The notes: generated from the letters alone by a model not told the origin. A stretch of DNA of 64,000 nucleotides from Lysobacterales bacterium (GCA_026982315.1 JALSHI010000005.1:1-64000); one strand, 5' to 3'. Shown: positions 39,407 through 50,148, counted from the stretch's first letter. Numbers and translations are program-made.

Positions 39407-40950
39407 GTCAACCTGTCACACAAAAACAGCAGTATCGACTGAATGACCTGCTAGCATGGATGGGTCAGCCACCGGTGGGGGAAAACCCGGTGGTTAGTGG
39501 ATTATGCCTGGATTCACGCCGTCTGCGTGCCGGCGAGGTGTTTCTGGCCCTTTCAGGCCATCAGATTCATGGCCTTGATTTTGCCTATCAGGCGCAGCGG
39601 GCCGGGGCCGTTTCCATTCTGGCAGAAGCGCCCAAAGCGGGCCGGCCATCCCCCAAATCCCGGCGGGAAAGCATAAAAGTTCCGATAATTGAAGTGGGCG
39701 ATTTGTCTGAAAAGCTGGGGCATGTGGCGGCCACCTGGTATGGTCACCCTTCTGAGGATATGGCAATCACTGCCATTACCGGCACCAATGGCAAGACATC
39801 AGTGGCCTGGCTGCTGTTACAGGCATGGACCGCCTTGGGTCACCGCGCCGCTTACATTGGCACTCTGGGTTATGGCGATTTGAATGGTCTTTCGCCCCTG
39901 AAAAACACCACGCCATCGGCGCTGGAAATGCAGGCGTTATTGGCTGACTTTCGTCATGCGGGTTATTCCCGGGTCAGTATTGAGGTCTCTTCCCACGCCT
40001 TGAGCCAGGGCCGGGACAAAGGTTTGAACCTTGACCAGGCGGTGTTTACCAACCTGAGCCGGGATCATCTGGACTATCACAATACCATGGCCGAGTATTT
40101 TCAGGCCAAAGCCCGTCTGTTTGCCCATCAGGAACTGCGTTGCGCCATTGTCAATCAGGATGACCCGGCTGGCGGGGACATTATCAGGCAGCTATCGCCA
40201 TCGGTCCAATGCTGGCCGTATGCGGCCAGTGGCCGTTTGCCTGAAGCCAGCGCAGCCCCCGCCGCCTTGCTGGCTGAAAACATCCGCCTGCATCCGGCGG
40301 GTCTGGATTTTACTTTGTGCCTGCTGGATAAAAACCGGCAAATCTGCCACCAAATGCCGGTGACAAGCCGGTTGTTTGGGCATTTCAATGTGGATAATTT
40401 GCTGGCGGTGGCGAGCGCCTTGCTGGCTGCCGGAGAAGATTTTTCGGCGGTTGGTCGAGTTCTTCCCACCCTTCAACCGGTTCCTGGCCGCATGAATCTG
40501 GTTTCAAGCGTGGGCGAAAGCCCGTTGATTGTGGTGGACTATGCCCATACGCCCGACGCATTGGAGCAGGTGCTCAGGGCGCTTAAACAACACAATGCCC
40601 GCAAGATTTGGTGTGTTTTTGGCTGTGGGGGCAATCGCGATAAAGGCAAACGCCCGCAAATGGGGCATATTGCGGAGAAACTGGCCGACGAGGTGGTGCT
40701 GACCGATGACAACCCCCGGTTTGAGAATGGCGATGCCATTATCGAAGATATCAAGTTTGGCATGTTGAGCCAGCCGCAGGTCATCCGTAATCGGCAACAG
40801 GCCATTGAATATGTCATTCGTCACGCCAATCCCGATGATTTGGTGCTGATTGCCGGAAAGGGGCACGAAGTTTGGCAGGAAATTCAGGGAGAGTACCTGC
40901 CTTTTGACGACTGTCATGTCGCCCGCGCGGCGCTGGAGGCGTGTGCATGA
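39403..40950 (+). CDS. murE: UDP-MurNAc-tripeptide synthetase MurE
   Basis: Adds meso-diaminopimelate to UDP-MurNAc-L-Ala-D-Glu. 515 residues. ATP loop GTNGKTS at 127-133, and DDNPRFEN at 435-442, the DNPR motif that marks meso-DAP specificity over lysine. A short basic insertion (APKAGRPSPKSRRESIK about 76-92) interrupts the N-terminal domain. Overlaps ftsI and murF by a few bases. Confidence 0.97.
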   Translation: MSQPVTQKQQYRLNDLLAWMGQPPVGENPVVSGLCLDSRRLRAGEVFLALSGHQIHGLDFAYQAQRAGAVSILAEAPKAGRPSPKSRRESIKVPIIEVGDLSEKLGHVAATWYGHPSEDMAITAITGTNGKTSVAWLLLQAWTALGHRAAYIGTLGYGDLNGLSPLKNTTPSALEMQALLADFRHAGYSRVSIEVSSHALSQGRDKGLNLDQAVFTNLSRDHLDYHNTMAEYFQAKARLFAHQELRCAIVNQDDPAGGDIIRQLSPSVQCWPYAASGRLPEASAAPAALLAENIRLHPAGLDFTLCLLDKNRQICHQMPVTSRLFGHFNVDNLLAVASALLAAGEDFSAVGRVLPTLQPVPGRMNLVSSVGESPLIVVDYAHTPDALEQVLRALKQHNARKIWCVFGCGGNRDKGKRPQMGHIAEKLADEVVLTDDNPRFENGDAIIEDIKFGMLSQPQVIRNRQQAIEYVIRHANPDDLVLIAGKGHEVWQEIQGEYLPFDDCHVARAALEACA

Positions 40951-42287
40951 TTCAGGGGAACTTGCAACAGGCCGCCGCCATCACCGGCGCGACACTGGTG
41001 GGCCAACCGTTGCGGTTTAGCGGTGTTGCCACTGACAGCCGCCAGAATTGCGCTGGCCGCCTGTTTATGGCGCTTCGAGGTGAGCGCACTGATGGTGAAA
41101 AATATGTGCGCCAGGCCATTGAAAACGGGGCGGTGGCCACTATGGTGACAAGCGCACAGGATGTGCCGGTGCCGCAACTGCTGGTGGCCGATACGCACCA
41201 GGCTTTATGCGCTTTGGCCCGGGCCTGGCAGCGGCAGGTGAATCCGTTGACGGTGGCCGTAACAGGCTCCAACGGTAAGACCACGGTCAAAAACATGCTT
41301 GCCGCCATCCTTTCCCGCAACGGTAAAACCCACGCCACCGCGGGTAATTTCAACAATGAAATTGGTGTGCCACTCACCATACTGGAAATGCCGGCGGCCA
41401 CCCAAATGGCCGTAATCGAAATGGGAGCGGCCCAACGCGGGGATATCGCCGCACTGACACAATTGGCGCCACCGCATGTGGCGGTGGTGACCAACGTATC
41501 GAACGCACATGCTGGCCGCTTTGGTTCTCTGGAGGAGATTGCCGCCGGGAAAAGCGAAATCTACCACAGTCTGGGAGCCGAGGGAACGGCGGTGATCAAT
41601 CGTGATGATGGTTTCTACGAGTTTATGCGGCAGCAAGCAGGCAAAGCATATTGCCTAACTTTTGGGGAGCATGCAGACAGTGATGTGTGCATACTGGACC
41701 GCCGTCACTGTGTATTGCGCCTGCCCGGTGGCGATATTCTGGAATGCCACTTGCCGGCGCCTGGTTATCACAACATTATGAATGCGGCCGCGGCAGTGGC
41801 AGCCGCATGGCCGCTGTCTGTTTCATTGGAGGACATGCAAGCGGGGCTGGAAGCCTTTGAAGCGCCTGCAGGCCGGCTCCAGAACCGTGGACAGGTGCGC
41901 GGGGTAACACTGCTGGACGATAGTTATAACGCCAACCCGGCCTCGGTCAGGGCGGCGATTGATGTGCTGGCTGAAAGCTCGCGGCCGGCCTGGCTGGTCC
42001 TGGGCGATATGGCTGAGTTGGGGAATGCCAGCGAAGCCATGCACAGGGAAGTGGGGGAATACGCCCGTCAACAAGGCATTGATGCGCTTTGGACTGTCGG
42101 GCCTCAAGCGGCCCGGGCCGCGGCGGCCATGGGAGACAAGGGCCATGCTTTTCAGGATAAACAGACATTGATAACAGCGGTGCAAAAAGCCTGGCCAGCA
42201 CAGGGCACGGTGCTGGTCAAGGCCTCGCGCAGCGCGCACATGGAAGACGTGGTAAACGCTTTGCTAAAACAGGAGCAACCAGCATGA
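40947..42287 (+). CDS. murF: UDP-MurNAc-tripeptide:D-Ala-D-Ala ligase MurF
   Basis: Attaches D-Ala-D-Ala to give the UDP-MurNAc-pentapeptide. 446 residues with the ATP loop [12 protein letters not shown], the [11 protein letters not shown] region and [20 protein letters not shown] at 40947 overlaps the murE stop (ATGA) and was preferred to a GTG at 40941. Overlaps mraY by four bases. Confidence 0.97.
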   Translation: MIQGNLQQAAAITGATLVGQPLRFSGVATDSRQNCAGRLFMALRGERTDGEKYVRQAIENGAVATMVTSAQDVPVPQLLVADTHQALCALARAWQRQVNPLTVAVTGSNGKTTVKNMLAAILSRNGKTHATAGNFNNEIGVPLTILEMPAATQMAVIEMGAAQRGDIAALTQLAPPHVAVVTNVSNAHAGRFGSLEEIAAGKSEIYHSLGAEGTAVINRDDGFYEFMRQQAGKAYCLTFGEHADSDVCILDRRHCVLRLPGGDILECHLPAPGYHNIMNAAAAVAAAWPLSVSLEDMQAGLEAFEAPAGRLQNRGQVRGVTLLDDSYNANPASVRAAIDVLAESSRPAWLVLGDMAELGNASEAMHREVGEYARQQGIDALWTVGPQAARAAAAMGDKGHAFQDKQTLITAVQKAWPAQGTVLVKASRSAHMEDVVNALLKQEQPA

Positions 42288-43366
42288 TTCTTTGGTTGGC
42301 AGAACAATTCCGTCATGAATACAGCTGGATGAACCTGTTCAGCTATCTGACTTTTCGAGCCATTATGGCCGCGTTGACATCGCTGGCTTTGTCCTTGCTG
42401 CTGGGGCCGTGGTTTATTCGTCATCTGCAAGGCCGGCAGATTGGCCAGCAAGTGCGTAACGATGGTCCCCAAACCCATCTTAGCAAGCAGGGCACGCCGA
42501 CTATGGGAGGGGCCATGATCGTTTCTGTCATTGTTCTTTCCACGCTTTTATGGGCGGATTTAAGAAATTTTTATGTCTGGCTGGTGCTTTATGTGCTCAT
42601 TGGTTTTGCAGTCATTGGCTGGCTGGATGACTATCTGAAAATTTCCCGCGGCAACTCCGCCGGTCTGCCGGGCCGCTGGAAATACCTGTTGCAGTCACTG
42701 GTGGGCTTAAGTGCGGTACTGCTTTTGTACTTCTATGGGCATGACAGTTTTCGTAACGAACTGGTTATGCCATTTGTGCAAGACACCCACTGGTCTTTGG
42801 GCTGGTGGATGATCCCGCTGGGATATTTTGTCATTGTTGGCGCCAGTAATGCGGTCAATCTGACCGACGGGCTGGACGGGCTGGCCATTATGCCTACGGT
42901 CATGATCGCTGCGGCTTTGGGTCTGTTTGCTTATCTGGCTGGTCATGCTGTGTTTTCCCAGTATCTGTATATCGCTAAGGTGCCAGGTGCCGGTGAACTG
43001 GCGGTTTTTTGCGCCGCCATGGTGGGCGCGGGACTGGGTTTTCTCTGGTTCAACACCTATCCGGCACAGGTTTTTATGGGCGATGTGGGTGCACTGGCGC
43101 TGGGTGCTGCCCTGGGTATTGGGGCGCTGATTGTTCGTCAGGAGCTGGTGTTTTTTATTATGGCTGGCGTTTTTGTCATGGAAACGGTTTCGGTGATCTT
43201 GCAAGTGGCCTCGTTCAAATTGCGTGGCAAGCGCATTTTTCGCATGGCGCCGATTCACCACCATTTTGAGCTCAAGGGCTGGGCCGAACCCAAAGTGATC
43301 GTGCGCTTTTGGATTATTTCTTTGGTGCTGGTGCTGGTGGGCCTGGCAACGTTAAAAATCCGCTAG
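42284..43366 (+). CDS. mraY: Phospho-MurNAc-pentapeptide transferase MraY
   Basis: Integral membrane enzyme that makes lipid I from UDP-MurNAc-pentapeptide and undecaprenyl phosphate. 360 residues, about ten hydrophobic segments, with the catalytic DDYLK near residue 114 and [10 protein letters not shown] near 193, and the HHHFELKGW block at the C-terminal side. Overlaps murF by four bases. The next gene is ftsW, not murD. Confidence 0.97.
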   Translation: MILWLAEQFRHEYSWMNLFSYLTFRAIMAALTSLALSLLLGPWFIRHLQGRQIGQQVRNDGPQTHLSKQGTPTMGGAMIVSVIVLSTLLWADLRNFYVWLVLYVLIGFAVIGWLDDYLKISRGNSAGLPGRWKYLLQSLVGLSAVLLLYFYGHDSFRNELVMPFVQDTHWSLGWWMIPLGYFVIVGASNAVNLTDGLDGLAIMPTVMIAAALGLFAYLAGHAVFSQYLYIAKVPGAGELAVFCAAMVGAGLGFLWFNTYPAQVFMGDVGALALGAALGIGALIVRQELVFFIMAGVFVMETVSVILQVASFKLRGKRIFRMAPIHHHFELKGWAEPKVIVRFWIISLVLVLVGLATLKIR

Positions 43367-43400
43367 CACAACAGTTGTTTAAAGCAATAACAGGGACAAT

Positions 43401-44582
43401 ATGAAAAAACAAGCCAACAAATTATCCCCGGGCAGCTTGCTGGCTGTGGGCGTTGATTTTTGGCTGGCCGTGGCCGCCGTGGCTTTGTTGAGTATCGGTA
43501 TTGTCATGGTGGCGTCCTCATCGGTGGCCATTGCCGACCACTACAATCATGATGCTTTTTACTACCTGAAGAAACATGTGGTGTTTGTTGTTGCCGGGCT
43601 GTTTTTGTCGGCTGTCTTGATGGCGATTTCCAGTGAAAATTTGAGCAAAATGGCGTGGTTTCTGCTGTTTTTGGCTTTTGCCTTGCTGATATTGGTACTG
43701 ATTCCGTACTTGGGCGTCAAAGTGAACGGCGCCCGTCGTTGGTTAAATCTTGGTTTTGCCCGGTTTCAGGTTGTCGAGGCGGTTAAGCTGGCATTGATTG
43801 TGTATTTGGCCAGCTATCTGGTGCGTCATCAAGCGGCTGTGCAGAAACAGCTGATGGGTGCGGTTAAACCGTTGGGCATTGTGGCCGCCGCCGCCTTTTT
43901 GCTGCTGATGCAACCGGATTTCGGCTCCGTGGTGTTATTGTTTGCCATTAGCCTGATGATGATTTTTATGGCCGGTGTGCGGTTGCGTTATGTGGTGCTG
44001 TTCGGTTTAGTCTCGGTGGCAAGCATGGCCATGGTGGCTGTGGCGCAACCTTACCGGGTCCGGCGGTTGACGAATTTTATGGATCCTTTCGAGCATAAAT
44101 ATGACTCGGGTTTCCAGTTGGTACAGGCGCTGATTGCCATTGGCCGGGGTGAGTGGTCTGGCGTTGGTTTGGGCGCCAGCGTGCAAAAACTGTTTTATCT
44201 TCCGGAGATGCATACAGATTTCATTTTTTCGGTATATGCCGAAGAGTTGGGCTATTTGGGCGTCTTGCTGTTGGTGGGACTTTATGGGCTCCTGACCTGG
44301 CGCATTTTCGCCATAGCGCGAGAAGCGCTGGGCAACGGCAACCTGTTCGGCGCCTATACCGCCGCTGGCATTGGCTCATGGCTGGCGCTGCAAGCTTTTT
44401 TAAGTATGGCGGTCAATCTGGGCTTGGTGCCCACCAAAGGCCTGACCCTGCCATTGATAAGCTCTGGCGGCTCAGCCATTTTGATGAATATGCTGGCTTT
44501 GGCCGTGGTATTACGCATTTCCTATGAAAATCGCCGCGTACAACAAGCCACTGTGCGCAGGCGCAAGGAGAAACACTCATGA
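43401..44582 (+). CDS. ftsW: Lipid II polymerase FtsW
   Basis: SEDS-family septal peptidoglycan glycosyltransferase. 393 residues, about ten hydrophobic segments. The typical VNGARRWLNLGFARFQ segment (near 110) and YAEELGYLGVLLLVGLYGLL are present. Its start lies 34 bases after mraY, the only gap in the murein part of this cluster. Stop overlaps murG by four bases. Confidence 0.97.
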   Translation: MKKQANKLSPGSLLAVGVDFWLAVAAVALLSIGIVMVASSSVAIADHYNHDAFYYLKKHVVFVVAGLFLSAVLMAISSENLSKMAWFLLFLAFALLILVLIPYLGVKVNGARRWLNLGFARFQVVEAVKLALIVYLASYLVRHQAAVQKQLMGAVKPLGIVAAAAFLLLMQPDFGSVVLLFAISLMMIFMAGVRLRYVVLFGLVSVASMAMVAVAQPYRVRRLTNFMDPFEHKYDSGFQLVQALIAIGRGEWSGVGLGASVQKLFYLPEMHTDFIFSVYAEELGYLGVLLLVGLYGLLTWRIFAIAREALGNGNLFGAYTAAGIGSWLALQAFLSMAVNLGLVPTKGLTLPLISSGGSAILMNMLALAVVLRISYENRRVQQATVRRRKEKHS

Positions 44583-45721
44583 GCCGGGTAACCATTATGG
44601 CCGGGGGCACAGGCGGGCATATCTTCCCCGGACTGGCGGTGGCGGATGCCTTGAAGAAGCGCGGCGTGACCGTGGACTGGCTCGGTGCGAGCGGCGGTAT
44701 GGAGCTATCGCTGGTGGCCAAACAGGGAATTCCGGTGACGGCCATTGATATCCGTGCTTTACGGGGAAAAGGCTTGTTGACCGCCCTGGGCATGCCCTGG
44801 AGGCTGGGCAAAGCGGTGTGGCAGGCGGCGAAGGCTCTGAGAAATCCGCCGCCGGGCAGCGGTCATGTGGTGTTGAGTCTGGGGGGGTATGTCGCCGCAC
44901 CCGGTGGTGTGGCGGCCCGGCTGCTTAACCGGCCTCTGGTGGTACATGAGCAAAACAGTGTCCTGGGTCTGACCAACCGGACCCTGGCGCGTTGGGCGAA
45001 TCAAGTGCTGACGGGGTTTGATCTGGCGGACATACCCGGAACCCGCTGCGTGGGCAACCCCGTCCGGCAAAGCATTATCGCGGTGGGGGTTGAGCGCGCC
45101 AGACATGGATACGGACCGATTCCCGGGGCAATTGGACATGGTGGTGACAGCACTCAAACGCACAGCGCGCAAAGGCGAATCCGCTTGCTGGCGCTTGGTG
45201 GCAGTCAGGGCGCTCAGTCGTTGAACACGCGCCTGCCCCGGCAATTGGCCCGGTGGGTCGAAACCGGAGCGATTGAGATATGGCACCAGAGCGGCAAAAA
45301 CAAACAAGCTGCGACTGAACGGGCTTATGCCCAGGCGGGGCTGGAAAGTCATTCCAATATTAAAGTGGAACCATTTATTGAAGATATGGCGTCGGCTTAT
45401 CGCTGGGCGGACATGGTTGTGGCAAGAGCTGGCGCTTTGAGCCTGGCCGAGATTCAGGCAGCTGCTCTGCCGGCTGTGCTGGTGCCTTTCCCGCAAGCGG
45501 TGGACGACCATCAGCGGCACAATGCTGAACATGCGGTCAGCCGTCAGGCGGCCTTGATGTGGCTGGAGAACCAGCCGGAATCCTTGTTGCATGCCGCCTT
45601 GGCACGGTTGATTGAGTCACCGGACAAGCGCCGGGCGATGGCGGAAAGATCCCATGCCTTGTCTGTCCCTGATGCAGCGGACAAGGTGGCGCAAGCCTGT
45701 CTGGAGGTCATGGCGGCATGA
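44579..45721 (+). CDS. murG: UDP-GlcNAc:lipid I GlcNAc transferase MurG
   Basis: Peripheral membrane GT-B enzyme that makes lipid II. 380 residues: GGTGGHIFPGLAVAD at the N-terminus, VVHEQNSVLGLTNR near 120, and LGGSQGAQSLN and AGALSLAEI in the C-terminal half. The inter-domain linker before LGGSQGA carries about 20 extra residues, glycine- and histidine-rich, compared with E. coli. Overlaps ftsW and murC by four bases. Confidence 0.97.
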   Translation: MSRVTIMAGGTGGHIFPGLAVADALKKRGVTVDWLGASGGMELSLVAKQGIPVTAIDIRALRGKGLLTALGMPWRLGKAVWQAAKALRNPPPGSGHVVLSLGGYVAAPGGVAARLLNRPLVVHEQNSVLGLTNRTLARWANQVLTGFDLADIPGTRCVGNPVRQSIIAVGVERARHGYGPIPGAIGHGGDSTQTHSAQRRIRLLALGGSQGAQSLNTRLPRQLARWVETGAIEIWHQSGKNKQAATERAYAQAGLESHSNIKVEPFIEDMASAYRWADMVVARAGALSLAEIQAAALPAVLVPFPQAVDDHQRHNAEHAVSRQAALMWLENQPESLLHAALARLIESPDKRRAMAERSHALSVPDAADKVAQACLEVMAA

Positions 45722-47172
45722 ATTACATGAGCCCGAAAAACCGATTTGTCAATCGCATGCAACGGGTGCACATGATTGGCATTGGCGGCTCTGGCATGAG
45801 CGGCATTGCAGAAGTATTGCATAACCTGGGGTTTGTGGTGACAGGTTCCGACCAGAAGGCCACGGCGACGACACAGCGCCTGTCAGATATGGGAGTTCAG
45901 GTGTACCTGGAGCACCATCCCCAATGGGTCGAGCAGGCGGATGTGGTGGTGTATTCGTCGGCAATCCCGGCGGAAAATCCTGAATTGCTGGCAGCGCGCC
46001 ATTTGCGGCGTCCAATTCTGTCGCGGGCGGAAATGCTGGCTGAATTGATGCGTTTTAAGGTCGGCATCGCGGTGGCGGGCACCCACGGCAAAACCACCAC
46101 CACCAGCCTGATTGCCAGTGTCATGGCAGCCGGTAAGCTGGATCCGACCTTTGTTATTGGCGGTTTGTTGAATTCCGCCGGCAGTCATGCGGCGCTGGGC
46201 AATAGCGAGTATCTGGTGGCCGAAGCGGATGAATCCGATGGCTCGTTTCAGTTATTGCAGCCGGTGTTGGCGGTGGTCACCAATATTGATGCGGATCATA
46301 TGGGTACTTTTGGGGGTGATTTTTCCCAGTTGCGTCAGGCCTTCGATAATTTTTTGCATCATTTGCCGTTTTATGGCGTTGCGGCCTTGTGTGTGGATGA
46401 TCCGGCAGTGGCTGAATTGGCCAGTCAGTTGCCGCGCCACAGCATCACTTATGGGCTCAGTGAACAAGCCAGTTTGCAGGCTGTGAATGTGGTTCCAGTC
46501 GGCCACCGCATGCGGTTTGATGTCCTGCGTGATGGCCAGGTGCTGGCTCGCCATGTGGAGTTGAATTTACCAGGCAGGCACAACGTCCAGAATGCCTTGG
46601 CGGCATTGGCGATTGGTCTGGAACTACATGTTGATATGGAAGCCATGGCACAGGCGCTCAGCGAGTTTGCCGGGATCGGCCGGCGCTTTAATCGGTATTC
46701 CGGTTTGCAGGCCAGTGCTGGTCAGTTTACGCTGGTTGATGATTACGCTCATCATCCCACTGAACTCAAATCAGTCATCGAAGCCATCCGTGAAGGGTGG
46801 CCGGGCCAACGGCTGGTGGTGGTGTTTCAACCGCATCGATACAGCCGAACCCGGGACTTGTTTGATGAATTTTCCCAAGTGCTGGACTATGCGGATGCCC
46901 TGATAGTGACAGACGTGTATGCGGCCGGTGAACCCCCGATCAGCGGTGCGTCGGCACCGGATTTGTGCCGCAGTATTCGTTCACGGGGACACCTGGAACC
47001 GGTTTATGTGCCAGCGCTTGAGACCGTTCCGGAGGTACTGGATCGCATTATCCAGGCCGATGACATCGTGTTGTTGGCAGGAGCCGGTGATATTGCCGGT
47101 CAGGTTCGCAATATCGTGCATCATGGAGGCACGGAAGCCTTTTCCCAGATGGATGCAGGAGGAACGGCATGA
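45718..47172 (+). CDS. murC: UDP-MurNAc:L-alanine ligase MurC
   Basis: First ATP-dependent amino acid ligase of the cytoplasmic precursor pathway. 484 residues. HMIGIGGSGMSGIAEVL N-terminal Rossmann loop, ATP loop AGTHGKTTTTS near 120, VDDYAHHPTELKS and VVFQPHRYSRTRDL in the C-terminal half. Overlaps murG and ddl by four bases each. Confidence 0.97.
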   Translation: MNYMSPKNRFVNRMQRVHMIGIGGSGMSGIAEVLHNLGFVVTGSDQKATATTQRLSDMGVQVYLEHHPQWVEQADVVVYSSAIPAENPELLAARHLRRPILSRAEMLAELMRFKVGIAVAGTHGKTTTTSLIASVMAAGKLDPTFVIGGLLNSAGSHAALGNSEYLVAEADESDGSFQLLQPVLAVVTNIDADHMGTFGGDFSQLRQAFDNFLHHLPFYGVAALCVDDPAVAELASQLPRHSITYGLSEQASLQAVNVVPVGHRMRFDVLRDGQVLARHVELNLPGRHNVQNALAALAIGLELHVDMEAMAQALSEFAGIGRRFNRYSGLQASAGQFTLVDDYAHHPTELKSVIEAIREGWPGQRLVVVFQPHRYSRTRDLFDEFSQVLDYADALIVTDVYAAGEPPISGASAPDLCRSIRSRGHLEPVYVPALETVPEVLDRIIQADDIVLLAGAGDIAGQVRNIVHHGGTEAFSQMDAGGTA

Positions 47173-48110
47173 CGATTCCAGCAGCACAATTCGGACGAGT
47201 GGCTGTGGTGTTTGGCGGTGTAAGCCGTGAACGCGACGTGTCTTTGCGTAGCGGTCATGCCGTGCTTGAGGCCTTGCTTGATCAGGGCATTAACGCCTTT
47301 GCCGTAGACGGTGGACAGGCCCTGATATCAGCAGTGAAAGACGGTATGGTGGACAGGGTATTCAATATTCTCCATGGCGGCGAAGGTGAAAATGGCGCGC
47401 TGGCTGGTGCCATGGAAGTGTTGGGCATCTCCATGACAGGTTGCGGGGTTGCAGGCGCGGCCATCAGCATGGATAAGGTGCGCAGCAAGGTGCTGGTGGC
47501 AGCAGCCGGTGTGCAGGTACCGCCTGGCTGGGCAGTCAATGCCCGGAATCGGGCTGAAAAACTGGAAGAAATCGCCCGATCTGGCACAGGCCCGTGGATT
47601 GTCAAGCCCAGTTGCGAAGGTTCCAGCGTGGGCTTGTATCAGGCGGATAATCGGGATGCCCTGCAGGCAGCCATTGATGCGGTTTTGGAAATATCGCCGG
47701 TGGCGTTGGTGGAAAAATACATTGCCGGGCAGGAAGCGACGGTGGCCATTGTCAATGGCACGGTGTTACCGGTGGTGCGCATACAACCGGCGGCCGGTTT
47801 ATATGACTATGCAGCCAAGTATCACAGTCAGACCACCATTTATCACTGCCCCAGTGGTTTTGATGCGCTCACAGACGCGGCACTGCAGACAGATGCACAG
47901 GTGGCTTTCGGCGCGCTGGGTTTACGCGGTTGGGCGCGGATTGACTTTATTGTGGATGCGCAGGGCCGGCGCTGGTTTCTCGAGGCCAATACCACGCCGG
48001 GTATGACGGAAACCTCCCTGGTTCCCAAAGCGGCGAAGGCACATGGCTGGAGCTTCCGGCGCCTGGTTCGGGAAATTCTGGCAACCAGCCTGGAGGAAGA
48101 TGATGAGTAA
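47169..48110 (+). CDS. ddl: D-alanine:D-alanine ligase
   Basis: ATP-grasp ligase that makes the D-Ala-D-Ala dipeptide used by MurF. 313 residues, N-terminal VAVVFGGVSRERDVSLRSG, PWIVKPSCEGSSVGLY, and WFLEANTTPGMTETSLVP at the end. The dcw-linked copy corresponds to DdlB of E. coli. The last bases overlap ftsQ. Confidence 0.96.
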   Translation: MTIPAAQFGRVAVVFGGVSRERDVSLRSGHAVLEALLDQGINAFAVDGGQALISAVKDGMVDRVFNILHGGEGENGALAGAMEVLGISMTGCGVAGAAISMDKVRSKVLVAAAGVQVPPGWAVNARNRAEKLEEIARSGTGPWIVKPSCEGSSVGLYQADNRDALQAAIDAVLEISPVALVEKYIAGQEATVAIVNGTVLPVVRIQPAAGLYDYAAKYHSQTTIYHCPSGFDALTDAALQTDAQVAFGALGLRGWARIDFIVDAQGRRWFLEANTTPGMTETSLVPKAAKAHGWSFRRLVREILATSLEEDDE

Positions 48111-48915
48111 AACAGCCCAGGGAATTCTGGTGTTGTTTCTCGTGCTGTCCCTGCTGGTGGCCGGTTTGCTGGCGGGGGTTATCAATTCCGATCACTGGAG
48201 AATACAACGCCTTGACGTGGAAGCGCCCTTCAAGCGGGTGAGCGCGGAGCAGATTCGCCGGGTCCTGGCGGCGTCGCCGGAGCGGTCTTTTTTCCGCCTG
48301 GATGTAAATGCATTGCGTTTGCGGCTACAAAACCTTGACTGGGTACAGCGCGTAAGCGTGGTGAAGAAATGGCCAGATACGATTCAGATACGTTTGCTTG
48401 AACACGAGCCGGTGGCCATCTGGAATGGCGATCATTTGCTGAATCAGAGCGGGCAGATATTTGCGGTGGCGGATGTGGAGGCGCTGGATGCCTTGCCCCG
48501 TCTGTATGGGCGGGACGTGACTGCGCCACAGGTGTGGGATCAGTATCGGCGCTTTAACAATCTACTGCAGGCCACCGGCACGGAAATTCAAACCGCCCAT
48601 GTCAGCGACCGGGGCGCTTGGGAAATGGCCTTGCGTAATGGTTTGCGCATTCGTGCTGGCAGTCAGCGGCTGGACGCCCGCTTGGCTCGTCTGGCTGATA
48701 GTTGGGATAGTCTGATGAGATTGGGATTCGGTTTGCCCGAATACGTGGATTTGCGGTATCCCAATGGTTTCGCCAGCAAATGGGCGGGCAACCCCGGTTC
48801 GTCGCGCCCGCCAACGGAAACTCCAGCGAACAAAATGCAGCAAGCGGCGGGCAAGCGCACTGGATTTAATCACCACAACGACGAACAGAGACACAATCAA
48901 CGGCAATACGGGTAA
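48103..48915 (+). CDS. ftsQ: Cell division protein FtsQ
   Basis: Bitopic divisome protein that recruits FtsB-FtsL. 270 residues: short cytoplasmic N-terminus, membrane helix (about 5-25), POTRA domain (about 33-105, RIQRLDVEAPFKRVSAEQIRRVL), then the FtsQ beta domain. Two ATGs are adjacent; the second (48103) sits six bases after a GGAGG and is preferred. The C-terminal 45 residues or so are polar and low-complexity. Overlaps ddl by eight bases. Confidence 0.93.
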   Translation: MSKTAQGILVLFLVLSLLVAGLLAGVINSDHWRIQRLDVEAPFKRVSAEQIRRVLAASPERSFFRLDVNALRLRLQNLDWVQRVSVVKKWPDTIQIRLLEHEPVAIWNGDHLLNQSGQIFAVADVEALDALPRLYGRDVTAPQVWDQYRRFNNLLQATGTEIQTAHVSDRGAWEMALRNGLRIRAGSQRLDARLARLADSWDSLMRLGFGLPEYVDLRYPNGFASKWAGNPGSSRPPTETPANKMQQAAGKRTGFNHHNDEQRHNQRQYG

Positions 48916-48924
48916 CGGCAAATC

Positions 48925-50148
48925 ATGGTCAGGAAAAGTGATTCAGAATTATTGGTTGGGCTCGATATTGGCACCTCGAAGGTGGTGGCGGTGGTTGGTG
49001 AGCAGCATAAGGATGGCAGCATCGAAGTGGTTGGCGTGGGAATGGCACCCTCACGCGGTTTGAAGCGGGGGGTGGTGGTGGATATCGAATCTACGGTGCA
49101 ATCCATTCGGCGCGCGGTGGAAGAGGTTGAAATGCTGGTAGGCTGTGAAGTGCAGTCGGTTTTTGCCGGTATCGCCGGCAGTCATATCCGTGGCATGAAC
49201 TCCCATGGCATTGTGGCTATCAAGGACAGGGAGGTGACACGTGGTGATGTGGAAAAAGTGATGGACGCAGCCCGGGCCATGGCGATTCCGGCAGATCAAC
49301 GATTGTTGCATGTTCTGCCCCAGGAGTATGTGATCGATGGCCAGGACGGTATCCGCCATCCGGTGGGCATGTCGGGAGTGCGCCTGGAAGCGCAGGTGTA
49401 CCTTATCACCGGATCGGACAGTGCGGCCCAGAATGTCAGTAAATGTGTGGTGCGCTGCGGCTTGCATGTGGACCAGCTGATTGTGGAACAGTTGGCATCG
49501 GCCCACGCGGTGCTGACAGACGATGAAAAGGAACTGGGCGTATGCCTGGTGGATATTGGGGCTGGAACCACCGACATTGCGGTGTTCAGTGGCGGCGCAA
49601 TTCGCCATGCATCGGTGATACCCATCGCTGGTGACCAAGTCACCAACGACATTGCGGTGGCCATGCGTACGCCCACCCAGCATGCAGAAGAAATCAAGCT
49701 GAAATACGCCTGCGCCCTGCGCCAGCTGGCCAGTGCCGACGAGACCATTTCGGTGCCGGGTGTGGGTGATCGCTCGACACGTACACTGGCGCGGCAAACA
49801 CTGGCTGAAGTGGTCCAGCCGCGTTACGAGGAAATTTACCAGTTGGTGCAAGCGGATTTGCATCGCAGCGGATTTGCCGACCAGGTGGCCGCAGGTATCG
49901 TCTTGACCGGTGGTGCGGCGCGTATGGAAGGCGTTACAGAATTGGCTGAAGAATTTTTTCACCTTCCAGTCCGGGTAGGTACGCCGCAAAACATTACCGG
50001 GCTAAAGGAGGTCGTGAGTAACCCCATGTTTGCCACAGGGGTTGGTTTGTTGCTGTATGGATCGCAACAAACCGGAATGGCAGACAGCTATCTGGAAACA
50101 GGTGGCTGGTTTGAAAGGTTCAAAAAGTGGTTTATGGGCGAATTTTAA
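48925..50148 (+). CDS. ftsA: Cell division protein FtsA
   Basis: Actin-like ATPase that tethers FtsZ to the membrane. 407 residues: LLVGLDIGTSKVVAVVGE near the start, VDIGAGTTDIAVF near 210, GIVLTGGAARMEG near 320, and a C-terminal amphipathic tail (FERFKKWFMGEF) that inserts in the membrane. Lies 9 bases after ftsQ. Confidence 0.97.
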   Translation: MVRKSDSELLVGLDIGTSKVVAVVGEQHKDGSIEVVGVGMAPSRGLKRGVVVDIESTVQSIRRAVEEVEMLVGCEVQSVFAGIAGSHIRGMNSHGIVAIKDREVTRGDVEKVMDAARAMAIPADQRLLHVLPQEYVIDGQDGIRHPVGMSGVRLEAQVYLITGSDSAAQNVSKCVVRCGLHVDQLIVEQLASAHAVLTDDEKELGVCLVDIGAGTTDIAVFSGGAIRHASVIPIAGDQVTNDIAVAMRTPTQHAEEIKLKYACALRQLASADETISVPGVGDRSTRTLARQTLAEVVQPRYEEIYQLVQADLHRSGFADQVAAGIVLTGGAARMEGVTELAEEFFHLPVRVGTPQNITGLKEVVSNPMFATGVGLLLYGSQQTGMADSYLETGGWFERFKKWFMGEF

